From Saccoglossus kowalevskii (Eukaryota > Hemichordata > Enteropneusta > Harrimaniidae): a stretch of 16,068 bases of DNA. The translations under genes and the position numbers were made by a program. Shown here piece after piece: positions 1-10,042 of the stretch; within the stretch, counting starts at the first letter, position 1; every line of letters starts with the position of its first letter. The notes beneath the pieces are model-generated. The model searched no databases and was not told the origin of the DNA. It worked only from the letters and a program-made list of their open reading frames with translations. Where the stretch lies: positions 202,899 through 218,966 of the forward strand of contig NW_003149769.1 of the NCBI RefSeq assembly GCF_000003605.2. The letters are read 5' to 3'.

Positions 1-213
1 CTCTACACTATAACTAGATAACAGTTTGCAGTACACACATCTCAGTTAGTGCACACAGATTTCATTGATAACTCTACACTACAACTAGATAACAGTTTGC
101 AGTACACACATCTCAGTGATTGTACACAGATTTCATTGATAACTCTACACTATAACTAGATAACAGTTTGCAGTACACACATCTCAGTTAGTGCACACAG
201 ATTACATTGATAA
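1..213. repeat. 71-bp minisatellite, three copies
   Basis: Three head-to-tail copies (1-71, 72-142, 143-213) of a 71-bp unit starting ctctacactataactagata differ at only a few bases. The array reaches the window edge and may extend upstream. It ends 28 bp before the first base of the exon at 242, so it lies within the branch-point region of that intron. Confidence 0.95.
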
Positions 214-241
214 CACTTCACTCTATTTGTTTCTCTAATAG

Positions 242-421
242 GTGTAAGTCATACTCTTGCCGATGGATCCTGGTCCTACACACTAGCAGCTGAAGTAGGA
301 TTATTAACACATAATATTGTGATTGAAGGTGCAGATAACCCAGCTGGTACTCTATTTGATGAGTCGTTTGGTTGTCGGGTAATCGTTGGGAGGTTTATGG
401 AAGAAGGCATAAATTATGTGG
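242..421 (+). CDS. PKHD1L1: Fibrocystin-L-like exon a: region just after the G8 domain
   Basis: The acceptor ttctctaatag ends at 241 and the donor is g|gtaagt at 422. The exon starts with two bases that finish a split Gly codon and ends one base into the next codon (phase 1 at both ends, 180 nt). It encodes about 59 residues, including VSHTLADGSW, LAAEVGLLTHNIVIEG and SFGCRVIVG. In the fibrocystin-L family this segment links the second G8 domain to the beta-helix; the LAAEVG.LT.NI.I.G signature is characteristic. The G8 domain itself must be upstream of the window. A 71-bp minisatellite runs to within 28 bp of the acceptor AG's end. Confidence 0.9.
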
Positions 422-2640
422 GTAAGTTGAGTAACCATCAATCTGTTTTATTCTCAAAGTCTTCCAAAATGAAGACTTTGGGTTCTGTCCATGCATGTGT
501 CTGTTCACTGTCTATCCCTGGACATTAGTCCAAAAACAAGTCAGAATGGAATACATATGCATATTGATTTGTTTAGTGTTTTGTTGATCTTTGTCGGCTG
601 GTAGGCCATTTACGATGGTACTCAAATGTAAAAAAAAAAATACTTTTTATGTAAAAAAAATAATTACACATTTATGCTGGTGATAAAAAGCTGTTTTTTC
701 ACTTTTCCTAGTTGTTCATTAGTCTGCTAAATTGAATGCGTCTCGTTTTAAAAAGTAGTGTGCTGAATTTTAATTTCAGTTTTAGTCGCATTGTCCCAAC
801 TCAAACCACAACACATTGGAAAAGAATCCACAAAATCGTTTGTCTGGACACATTCAAGTTCCTCCCATTGTCACCTGAAAATTTTATGTTAATCCTATGA
901 CATACTTTATTTTATACCTTGTATTTTGGAAAACATAAACTTCTAGAAAACATTGATGAAGTCACAACAATGATTTTCAAGCTTGTTTATTGGCATAACC
1001 AATTTGTTTTCACATCAAGATCTGTTTTAACATGTGTAGGATCATCCAAATGTATAAGGCTATTGGAAACCAAAAAAATAAAGGAATGGGATAGTTATAT
1101 TTTGGTAAAATGGCTGACACATGGATATGCAATTGACTAATCTGTGAAACAAACAGGGGCGGAGACTAACCACTCAAGTGTTTGTAAGCACTCATTGCGT
1201 GTCAGATAGCTACTGATAACACATCGTAACATTATGGATTACATGAGATAGCGAAAGAGTGCAAGACCCCCAAAGACAGACGGGCAGCAATTAATTTTAA
1301 GGCCACAAAACATTTGGCAACGTAAACTCAAGGCTTGAGCAGTCATAGTGCAATCAGGTGTACCACTGATGCTCCCAGAGCTTTGATTAGTTTTGAAAAA
1401 TATCGATCGTTCAGCGTGAGTAAGGAATTCAGAGAACATACTTCAAGATTCATACTTCTCGGTACTCCTAGTATGTCAGACCTTTCAGTAGTTAGCAGCG
1501 GGAAAAATTAATTATGAATACTGTTAATTTTGTTCGTTAGAACATGGAGGCACCTCCATGGTTAGAACGAATAATATCTGGCACTTCACTGTCACGTTGT
1601 CGGACAAGATGCCGTTTTTTTTTTTCCGACACAAACATATTGTTGATATGACAGTCGTCACTGCCTGTTACTATAATCCATTCGTCAGGCTGGTTGTAAT
1701 ACTAACCATGGTCGCTATCCTTCAACTTTCCAGCAGCGTCTGGGTGCATGCACCTTAACCTTGTACTACTTTGGTCTGCAACGCTTTCTTCTAATCTTGC
1801 TCGGAATAGGATGAATATTATATTATATTAATACATGATTGGCAAAATTTAATAACATAAGACCAGCTTTATTGTAAACATGGCGACACGAACTATCCTA
1901 GAAAAATCAAGTGCTGTGTTCCAGTAAAAATCGTTCTTTTTTCATAATTATACATTCAAGAAAATTACTATGAAGATAGTCTATACATTCAAATAGCCCT
2001 ACTTTCTTAAAATATTGTCAATTTTGGCTGAAAAATATATTATTCGGCAACTCGAAGTAAAACTCTCTCGGTGATCTGATCTGAACTGAATACAGAGAAT
2101 GACTAAAATGCACACAAGACCAAGGATTTCGATGTGTGTACTCGGCATTCGTCAAAATTCGGCAAAGCGTGGACCACCAGCGTAGCCAAGACACACCTTC
2201 ACCGGGGATTAGACCTATTGATACCTCTGAACAATAGCGTTGCCAGTCTGTTTATTAGTGTCTGAGAGAATATCTACATTTTAACAAACTTGCATGATAT
2301 TCTATGTTATGTTTACTCTATCATTTGAAAGTGTATAGTTCATTTCATCAATTAATAAATAAATGTGAAAATCGCAAATTTTCAGCACCAATAATAGTCT
2401 TGCTACCTTACAACCCTAATATTTTATTACTATCCTGCCTAAATTGAATTGTTTCATTATGGTGTAATAGATTATTATTATTACTATTATCAAATGAAAC
2501 ACAACGTGGTCTAGTAGCTTCTAGATGAAACAATATTTTTCTGATTTGAACGAAATCACTCACATTCTCAGACTGACTGTACCTTTTTAAATATCTGATT
2601 TAATAGTGCTGATAGTGTCTTATCATTATCATCTTTGTAG
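422..2640 (+). other. Intron (2219 bp)
   Basis: AT-rich intron with A/T homopolymers near 630-660 and 1617-1626, and a long imperfect hairpin at 1533-1571. Short open frames (for example 919-1140 and 1558-1758) have no recognisable similarity. A second short stem, tgtcgga paired with tccgaca, spans about 1598-1633. No gene was seen in it. Confidence 0.8.
1533..1571. repeat. Hairpin-forming inverted repeat
   Basis: The core catggagg-ca-cctccatg (1543-1560) is a perfect 8-bp stem with a 2-base loop. Outside it, ttcgtt (1533-1538) pairs with aacgaa (1566-1571) around a small bulge. It could be the centre of a small palindromic element, but no target duplication or longer arms were found. Confidence 0.6.
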
Positions 2641-2871
2641 GGAATGGTAGAATTGAAAATGTGGAATTTAAGAATTGTGGTCAAGAAGGTTGGCCTGATT
2701 ACTCTGATCCAAGGTATGCCTTGGCATTCCGAGATGTTGGTGATATAATCCAGAATTCATCCTACATCCGAGGCAATAGTTTCCATCATGGTTTCAATAC
2801 TGGTATTGGTGTGTATACAACGAATGGACTGAATATAGAAAACAATGTCATACACCATACTGTTGGTGCAG
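2641..2871 (+). CDS. PKHD1L1: Fibrocystin-L-like exon b: first PbH1 beta-helix coils
   Basis: The acceptor atctttgtag ends at 2640 and the donor g|gtagat starts at 2872. Both ends are phase 1 (231 nt). The exon encodes NGRIENVEFKNCGQEGW, then DPRYALAFRDVG, NSSYIRGNSFHHGF and GLNIENNVIHHTVG. Repeated hydrophobic/Asn/Gly alternation (RIENVEF, YIRGNSF, LNIENNVI) is typical of right-handed parallel beta-helix (PbH1) coils, and SYIRG..FHHGF...IGV is a family signature of PKHD1L1. The frame continues openly into the intron for about 28 codons, but the strong phase match to the next exon and loss of similarity there place the boundary at 2871. Confidence 0.92.
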
Positions 2872-3792
2872 GTAGATACGCTGTTTTGTTTTGCTTCAGT
2901 TTAGACCAGTTTTTTCTTCTTTATCACATCAACAAGCTAATAGCTAATAGGATGTGACACGGTTGTATTTGCTACTAGCTAAACAGGTAGCAAAATCCCT
3001 TTGCTACCACTGTTGAACAATTCTGCTACCAAGAAGCATGGTTTTAATAAAAAAATATTGTGCAAAATGAAATATAGTTTGAATCAGACATTTACACCTA
3101 TAATTTCTTGTTCATATTCATCCCAACTGTGCCGTTCCTCATGGCAACACATACTGCATACTGCATCCAGGTTAATCTCAGGAAAGTGTCTGGGATGTTG
3201 CAAAGTCCCTCAATCTTCTTGTCTTATTTTTTTGTGTGAATTCCCTGGCTAACCCGCTGGCGAAGTACGCAAATAGAGTATGTATTTAATGTTTTTGTAC
3301 TAAAATGGAATATTTTTTGCAAATCTTCATCACATTTAGTGGCTCTTCTAAAAATTCATTTTCGAGCATGCTCTAATATTCGAGTACCCCCCTCTTTGGA
3401 GAGGCCATAGCGTTGGATAGGGCCTAATCGGTACTTGTTACTGATTACTGTAACACCACACTTCAGAACATTTGGGAATTAATGGTAATCTGAATTCAAC
3501 AAACAAACATCCATAACAAATCAAAAGTAACTTGTCATATGATTTACAAAAAAGAATGAATAAAATAACTGCTTCTGGGGTCCTGTAAACATCCTGTCAC
3601 GTCATAATATTGGTGTCTGTCAGAGAATGTCTGGTGACAACATGCAATAGACAAAGCGTGATGCGCCACTGTCATGTTATATGAAATTCTCATGTTAGGT
3701 AAAAATAAAATAATGAATATGAATCATAATTTTTGCTGTTTTGAGGCACTCATACATACCTCATATATGACTGTAACTTCCTGTTATTGTAG
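2872..3792 (+). other. Intron (921 bp)
   Basis: AT-rich intron. It holds a perfect 9-bp stem, ggtagcaaa (2986-2994) with tttgctacc (3000-3008) and a 5-base loop, and further nearby copies of the tgctac motif. No coding potential or known element was recognised in the remainder. Confidence 0.75.
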
Positions 3793-4331
3793 GTATCATC
3801 GTTGCTGGCAGTGACAATCGCTTAGAACATAATTTGGTAACTTTAACAATATTTCCTGGTACATATCAAGATAGATTTGAGCCTGTGAATCTTATATGGA
3901 TGGGTGGTATTGAAGTAAACAAGGCAATGAGGGTAGTCATGAAAAACAACGCTGTTGGTGGCTCAGAGCGAGTTGGATTCAAAATCTCTGGTGAGCCATG
4001 CTACTCTGAACCAGATCCTGAAAACAAATGGGAAGGCAATGTAGCGCATACAACTCTACATGGTATCCATATGTACTACAGTGATGGCCTGACAGGATGT
4101 TCCAAGATCTCCAACTTCCTTGTCTATCGAAGCTATGACTTTGGAGTCTGGTTTCATCCTCAGTGCAGTGTTATGATGTCTAATTTAGTGCTTGTTGATA
4201 ACTACGCAAGTGTGATGCCAATGGTGTATGGACCACCTGCACTCAGTCACCAGACTTCTGATAAATTTGTCAGTATTGATAATTCTTTGTTTGTTGGTAC
4301 AAGTCCAAGCTTTGATTGCAGTACTGCTCAG
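3793..4331 (+). CDS. PKHD1L1: Fibrocystin-L-like exon c: core of the PbH1 beta-helix domain
   Basis: The acceptor ttattgtag ends at 3792 and the donor CAG|gtatgt starts at 4332. It starts in phase 1 and ends in phase 0 (539 nt). It encodes IIVAGSDNRLEHNLV, then LTIFPGTYQDRF, EVNKAMRVVMKNNAVGG, GFKISGEPC, NKWEGNVAHTTLHGIHMYY, FLVYRSYDFGVWF, LVLVDNYASVMPMVY and SLFVGTSPSFDCS. Successive turns with N-x-(V/A) and hydrophobic pairs are beta-helix rungs; the Cys in GEPC and the GL.GC and F.CS positions match fibrocystin-L. An upstream ATG at 3834 is internal to the exon, not a start: the frame is open and conserved from 3793. Confidence 0.93.
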
Positions 4332-4654
4332 GTATGTAACTGTGGACCTTTGATTTCCAGTCATATGAAGAAACAACAATTCTCTTCTTATTCATACATA
4401 ATCAAATTAAAACTTTTAATGTCTCCATGAAAAAAACATCTATCTTTTTTTTTTTATCTATCTGCACATACCAATACCATTATAGAGGGCATTTGAATCA
4501 AGAAATTTTATTCTATAAACATGCGCTAACTCACTCTGATCTGTTAATTTTACCTTTTTTGCCAAGGTCATTTAAGCACCCTCATTACTTTGAGGCAAAG
4601 ATTAAAGACTAAGTTTAATTCGTGTCCCTTTATGTTATCTTAGTTTGTATAAAT

Positions 4655-5300
4655 AAGGTGTCATGTGATCTCATTGATATGCATAATTGTAATATCTCAA
4701 GCACCGCTGCAGATAGGACTATATATTCAGTTCAATATCGAAGGCAATGAACAAAGCATCTGGCCAACACATTATTTGACCATATTTAGTCATGTAATCT
4801 AATTAATATGTATAATTCCAATATATAGAGAAAAAAACTATATATCATAGCTCCTTAGGTTTTTTAGCAACATAACAGATCATAATATTAGTATAATTAT
4901 AGTATTTGGCATAAATTTTACCTCATTTTCAGGAACCATATATGTATTTTTTACTCAAAATAAACACATTTAATGATTATTCTATCATGTAATAACTGTG
5001 TGCATGTCATATATTGAAATAAACAATATTTCAAAATATAAACTGTAAATCTGAAGTATTTTTGTAGACTGAACAATGTGAGCAGTGCAATATATTGAAG
5101 GATTGTGACAAGAGTTGTGACCAACATATCAAATGATGATATATGGTCATGCAACATAATTATAACTGCAATATCTCAATGCTATAATATAAGCATTAGA
5201 CAAGAGATACATTACTAATTAACATATCAGTTAACCATGTATGGTAATATGACCACATTAACATACATAACTGTATTATTTCAAGTACTGTTACTAAAAT
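4655..5300. repeat. Degenerate AT-rich tandem repeat
   Basis: Related phrases recur: tcatgtgatctcattgatat (from 4661), tcatgtaatctaattaatat (from 4790), tcatgcaacataattataac (from 5147), and a looser copy near 5248. Each is followed by aatt-taatat or similar, then often ctcaa. The spacing is irregular and divergence is high, so this is an old array or a set of related insertions. Confidence 0.45.
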
Positions 5301-5398
5301 GATGTACAACAGAATTATTACGTCTACATTATTTATAAATATTACCCCATTATATTTGTGTATGGTCCAAATGGGACATCCTGTAAAATAACTAATTT

Positions 5399-5571
5399 TC
5401 ACTGGGTTTAAATTTCACTGATTTAGCATTTCAGGCATATTCATTGGGTTTTAAATTCATGGTTTTATCATTTAGATAATGTGTTCTATGCTAAATTTTA
5501 CATATTCACTGGGTTTTAATTTAGCTCATTTTCCAGTCAGCGAAATAAGCAAAATTAAAACCCAGTGAATA
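5399..5571. repeat. Inverted/direct repeat family around CACTGGGTTTTAAATT
   Basis: Direct copies of ttca(c/t)tgggtttt-aaattt begin near 5398, 5440 and 5506. The third, attcactgggttttaattt, is matched by its reverse complement aaattaaaacccagtgaat at about 5552-5570, giving a 19-bp perfect stem that extends with mismatches into the loop. This looks like one end of a hairpin-type (MITE-like) dispersed repeat; the boundaries are not defined. Confidence 0.7.
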
Positions 5572-6353
5572 ATTAACCCTTTTACAGTATTTCTGTGACT
5601 TTGTATTAAAAAAGTATTTACTTTATGTACTTCTAATAGTGAATGTGATATTTCTAATTTGCTCTTCATGCCTGCTATACCCTTATTACACTGGAGGTTT
5701 TTCTAAAGTTTCTTCGATTATTGTAACATTTTTGATGTTACAAAATGTACCTGTTTAACAGTAGGCACGAGAGTTATTATATTTCACCAGTGTGTCACAC
5801 ACATGTATCACATTTGATTTATGGTGATTTGAAGTTATTTCTGTATCTCAGAATGACCTTTAAAATGAAGTAGGTATAATATAATAGACATAACCACCCC
5901 AGAGGTGACTGATACTACCGTAAAATCTGTATTAAAAGCTGCATCCCTAATAGAAGCCGCACCCATTCTTTTTAACATTTGAGAAGCAAAAATTCACCAT
6001 TTCTCGTATATATAGAAGACTCATTCCCTCTGTCAGAATATGCCATTGTAATACAAGTCGCTGCTTCTAGTACACATTTTTCAGTACTCTATTTTGAGCA
6101 GTTCACTTCATATACACACTTGCTATAGCTTGTGTGTATATGTCGTGAAACAGGCTCAAATTTTGTGGTTTACTCGTCTCTGGGGGATTGTTATTCCTTA
6201 TAGGGTGGTGGTGGTCACACAGCATGTGTTTGAATGTGTTGTGTACATCGTTATGAGTCCCGTATCAACACAGCACGACGATCACCCTTTAACAATATAA
6301 TCATGCAAAAGATTATGCTTGATCAACATTGATTAATATTTTTCTCTCTCCAG

Positions 6354-6528
6354 TCAAAATCTGATGCTGTACAACAATCCTTCACACATCGTGCACCAAG
6401 AACTCCCTCCGGTGGCAAATCTGGTTTCACCTGGGCTTCGTTCACCTCAACCACTTCAGGTGCACCATTTTTCCGATTTCATGGATTTGAAGGATACCCC
6501 GCAATTAGCGGCAAGACAATGATAACAG
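6354..6528 (+). CDS. PKHD1L1: Fibrocystin-L-like exon d
   Basis: The acceptor has a good pyrimidine tract (tttttctctctccag, ending 6353) and the donor is g|gtgcgt at 6529. It starts in phase 0 and ends in phase 1 (175 nt). It encodes SKSDAVQQSFTHRAPRTPSGG, then KSGFTWASFTS, FFRFHGFEGYPAISGKTMIT. The HR.PR.PSGG.SG..W motif is a clear fibrocystin-L signature; it follows the last beta-helix rungs. Too short for a simple long-ORF scan, it is supported by splice sites, phase and homology together. Confidence 0.9.
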
Positions 6529-7298
6529 GTGCGTATTGTGTTGTGGGTGCATGTTTTGAGAAATATTTGTTATGAGTGTGTTGATGTGAACTTTAAACAG
6601 CACCACTAATTGTAGAATGAACAATAAATTGGAAAAAATAGAATTCTACTTGAATGTCTACATAAATTTTTAGTTCCGTGTAAAGTACTTTAAAGTACTA
6701 TTTTTACTTATAATATATTTTGGCTGAAGGGATATAAAACAGCTAGAATATTGTTTCAGTAAAAATTAACTTCAGCTAAAATAAAGTTTTTTTACAGCAG
6801 TTTTTGTATTTATCACAAACTTTTCAATATCATCACCATATCTGTCTTTAAATGTACATGTTCATTTTATGTACTACCCACTATTTTCTGTCCAAATCAA
6901 GCTACTTCATGAATAGCTAAAGGACACATGGCTGCAGGTTTTGACAATTGTTTTTGGTATTTTTCTTCCATGTTTAAATACTGAGCCATTATTTAAATTT
7001 TTAGGGTGTTCATCTATTCACAATGCATACAGCGCCTTATCAGCTGGAAAATAGATTTTTGAATTACGAATATTATTCCAGGAACTCGCATGTTATTATG
7101 ATAAATATATGCCGGCCATCTTACATCCATATTACTAACTATATGTGTTGTTCATTTTGTTCATCAAAGGTAATTTTGGCTCATATATCCTGGTAATGAT
7201 GGATTTTGAAAAATGGAGAATGCTGATCTGACCATTTAGATATAACGTTTCAAACCTCTGGCACCTTCAGAATATTCTTTCACTCTTTTGTCTTTCAG
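6529..7298 (+). other. Intron (770 bp)
   Basis: AT-rich intron. A perfect 16-bp palindrome, agtactttaaagtact, lies at 6684-6699. Nothing else recognisable was found before the strong acceptor at 7298. Confidence 0.75.
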
Positions 7299-7461
7299 AC
7301 GTCACATTCTCCAACTTCGGTAGTGCTTGTGGAAAAACAGATGTTGCTATTATCACAAATCCTCTCAATGGTGATGCTATGCATCCAATCTTTATGAAAG
7401 GGGCAAAGTTTGTGGACGTCCTACCCACATCAAAAGTTTTTATACATTGGCCATCTTTAGG
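7299..7461 (+). CDS. PKHD1L1: Fibrocystin-L-like exon e
   Basis: The acceptor cttttgtctttcag ends at 7298 and the donor g|gtaagt starts at 7462. It starts in phase 1 and ends in phase 2 (163 nt). It encodes DVTFSNFGSACGKTDVAI, ITNPLNGDAMHPIF and KFVDVLPTSKVFIHWPSLG. ITNPLN.D..HPI and K.FIH.P are conserved in fibrocystin-L. The first Asp codon is split with the previous exon (G|AC). On the opposite strand the same stretch stays open, but that frame resembles nothing recognised. Confidence 0.9.
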
Positions 7462-9599
7462 GTAAGTTGCTTTATTTGATTTTCTCAGACATATTTCAAC
7501 AATAGAGTTCACAACACTCAGATACATGTGCATGCACATATTTTATTGGTTTACCATATTTTGTGCTAATAATTTCAAACAAAATGATAAATGAGCAGGG
7601 AGAAGGAACATATCCCTGTTCATATCCGTAAAGAACCCCTCCCTCCAAAATTTCAAACCATGTGGAGACAAAAAGTCAGTTTTAAATCAGTATGACAAAG
7701 CATGTCTTATTTTCTGGCCTGAAATCATTCATTGGTACATCAATATTATTCATTTTTATGTTTCCAAGCATAAAATATTTGTTTAATGTAAAAAAATGCG
7801 TTTCAAATTCAGTCTAGGACAACTTTATTTTTGTGTATTTTAAAACGAGGCTTCTCATTAGCTTCTCATTTGCATACAAAAAATTCCCCCTGTGACGTCA
7901 GAAGGGGAACTTGCTGGGCAGCTTGCATTGTCGATACATGTATATAAGGCACATTTCTTGTATAGTTTTCTCATCTTTGACTGAATTGCCACTTATGTAC
8001 TTGTTCGTCGAGGAAGAATGGACCATAAAGAACACATAATATCAAGTTTGTCGCATAGGGTTGAGATAGATGCAAAATAAGTCCTTTCTGGCGTAGCTGG
8101 TCATGGTGGTTGTCATCTTCGCTTGTTTGTACACAACGGGATTGGTCAGGACTGCACAATTACTTATATGGTAGTCAGTTGAAGTGTCGACTTCTATTTC
8201 CATGGAACTCTACGCCTATGTCGATCATCGCTGAGTTTGTTTAAATTGAATTTGACGCCTGAATTGTCTCGTTATTTAGTAGGTTACTAGGCATTTCACT
8301 GCACTGTTTTATTTCATCGATCGCCTGAGTAAAAAAAATTTTGACATTCTAAATATTTGACTATAGTAAGCAATAAAATAGAGAAATAAAATTTTAAAAA
8401 TCGACCGATCACAGTAGAAATGAATTGATATTCTGTTGAAATGGGTGAACATGTCGGGACCCGGCGAGGACAAGTGCGTGAATGGCGATGGTTGATTGGA
8501 CATCAAAAATAATTGAAATACAGACAAATTCAGAGTGGATTCGAGTTAGCATGATTGTCAATTATGACATGATATTAAAATTTACTTGGTCGAAACGCAT
8601 TGACATCCCAAGCCCGGATTCTTATTCCATAAATTATTACGCAGATCAAGCTGCAAGTACAGGTAACAGAGGTGTGAATTTGACATTCAACACTAATCAC
8701 CGAACAATTCAGAAACTTTTAGTCTGCGAAAATGAAAACAATTAGCCACGTGTAAGTGCTGTTTAATTTCCCGTTTGTCCGATGCTTCATTTTCGCGTCA
8801 CTATCAAAATTATTGCTACTTCTTACATAACACGAACTAAATGGTCTCTATAAAGCGATATTCAAGATCGCAATAAAGTCAAATCATTTGAAACACTTAC
8901 CTAATGTCTCTTCTCTTCTGAAATCCGCCTCAATGAACATGGGCTGGTCCGGAATCTATTTCTTTAAAAAACTCTCTCTCTCTCTAAACAAATAAAATAA
9001 AAACATCCTAAAAATGTATAATCGTTTAAAAGTATGTTGAATGACACAGTGTTATAAAAGTACGGTACACGAGTATGGCTTCCTCTCAAATTTTGGCATT
9101 TGATGGCGTACTTTGACTTCGGCGAGAGTCGGAAATCCGATAACAGTCAACCGTTTCAGGATAGGTGGGCGTGGCTACAACACTAGAAATATCTCTAATT
9201 TACTTGGATACAAGTAATCATTTTCAAAAACAAAAATCAATAACAGCGGGACACAGATCTAAAATGGGAAACGTGTGGGTGTGCATTTCACAGGCACTTT
9301 AAATTGAGGATATTTACATGCATCTCCAAACTGATACCTAAAATCATGCTGTATAAATCTATAGATTACTTTTCAGAAGATTTATGTTGTAAACTGTCAT
9401 AGTGCTTAGTGTAGCAGGCTACAATTTACCACTATGCACAATTGCAATAACTACAATATGTTTTCAAATCATGTATAGAGAAAGCATGGATTGATCAAGT
9501 GGGTTTAAGCTCCAAGTGATTTTACTCCACAAGCACAAGCATGGTATTGCATTATAAATAACATCCATCTTATAATAACATTATTTTCTATGATTTCAG
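7462..9599 (+). other. Intron (2138 bp) with a promoter-like, more CpG-bearing middle
   Basis: The stretch from about 7860 to 9300 differs in texture from the flanks: it carries more CpG, a CRE palindrome, a TATA-like box, a (CT)n run near 8972-8985 and a tgggcgtggc motif near 9165. This may be one inserted repeat, but no terminal repeats or target duplication were identified. An 87-codon open frame at 8482-8745 has no recognised similarity and lacks supporting context. Confidence 0.6.
7893..7948 (+). promoter_or_regulatory. Promoter-like CRE (TGACGTCA) plus TATA box pair
   Basis: A perfect CRE palindrome tgacgtca occupies 7893-7900, flanked by ttcccc and ggggaa in inverted orientation. A TATA-like tatataag lies at 7941-7948, a plausible core-promoter spacing. 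No recognisable transcript follows, so this may be part of a dispersed repeat or an unverified internal promoter. Confidence 0.3.
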
Positions 9600-9832
9600 T
9601 TTTGTAAATCCAGCAGATTGTGTAGACATGGATTGTGATGGAAAGAAGAAAGCCATTATCAAAGATCTTGATGGTGGATTGTTGGGGACACCAGGAACAG
9701 TGATACCAAAGTCTGAATATGAATGGGATGGTGATAGAAGACATGGAGTTGGTGATTACCGTATTCCATTACCTCTGCTGACCAATCTAGATGGAAGTCG
9801 TAAGAACATTGATGATGTAGCACCAAAAAAAG
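9600..9832 (+). CDS. PKHD1L1: Fibrocystin-L-like exon f: Cys-rich conserved segment
   Basis: The acceptor ctatgatttcag ends at 9599 and the donor is g|gttggt at 9833, a weaker donor than the others. It starts in phase 2 and ends in phase 1 (233 nt). It encodes FVNPADCVDMDCDGKKKAII, DLDGGLLGTPGTVIPKSEYE, WDGDRRHGVGDYRIP and NIDDVAPKKG. The run NP.DCVDM.CD.K.K, D.DG..LG..G.VIP..EYEWDG and GDYRIP is one of the most conserved stretches of the family. Translation stays open past the donor to 9855; the join to the Gly at 10043 restores the conserved KG|IIR sequence, so the exon ends at 9832. Confidence 0.93.
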
Positions 9833-10042
9833 GTTGGTCCATCCAGATAACGTTATAAAAAGTCAACTAATAACTAATTAATCAGTACTGTAATATTATG
9901 CATGCATAAACTGACTATTTTTGAAAGTATAGAAATCCTTTGCTTATGTTAAAAGCTGTTGCATATATGGAATGTGAATATGTGGAAGAATTTCTTTTTA
10001 GTGCTTATCATATTGAGAGATGTACATTTGTCTTTGATTCAG
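9833..10042 (+). other. Intron (210 bp)
   Basis: Phase-1 intron with donor gttggt and acceptor ctttgattcag. Its last ~100 bases are open in the frame of the downstream exon, which could mislead gene prediction, but the translation there matches nothing in the family. Confidence 0.8.

Larger units (their letters stand above)
4332..6353 (+). other. Intron (2022 bp), repeat-rich
   Basis: Strongly AT-rich. It contains a poly-T run (about 4447-4456), degenerate repeats (about 4655-5300), a hairpin family (5399-5571), a two-unit CCGCACCC-type repeat (about 5932-5970) and a 9-bp stem hairpin tatacacac/gtgtgtata (6111-6140). No second gene was seen. Confidence 0.75.

Noticed and set aside
919-1140. 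73-codon frame in the first intron
   Set aside because: AT-rich composition, no similarity and no supporting signals; length is within chance expectation.
4185-4379. Minus-strand frame opposite exon c
   Set aside because: A shadow of the conserved plus-strand coding exon.
8482-8745. 87-codon ATG-initiated frame in the 7462-9599 intron
   Set aside because: No recognisable domain, no splice or polyadenylation context, and it overlaps an equally open minus-strand frame.
9940-10042. Upstream extension of the long open frame into exon g
   Set aside because: It contains no family similarity, and the conserved KG|IIR junction between 9832 and 10043 places an acceptor at 10042.
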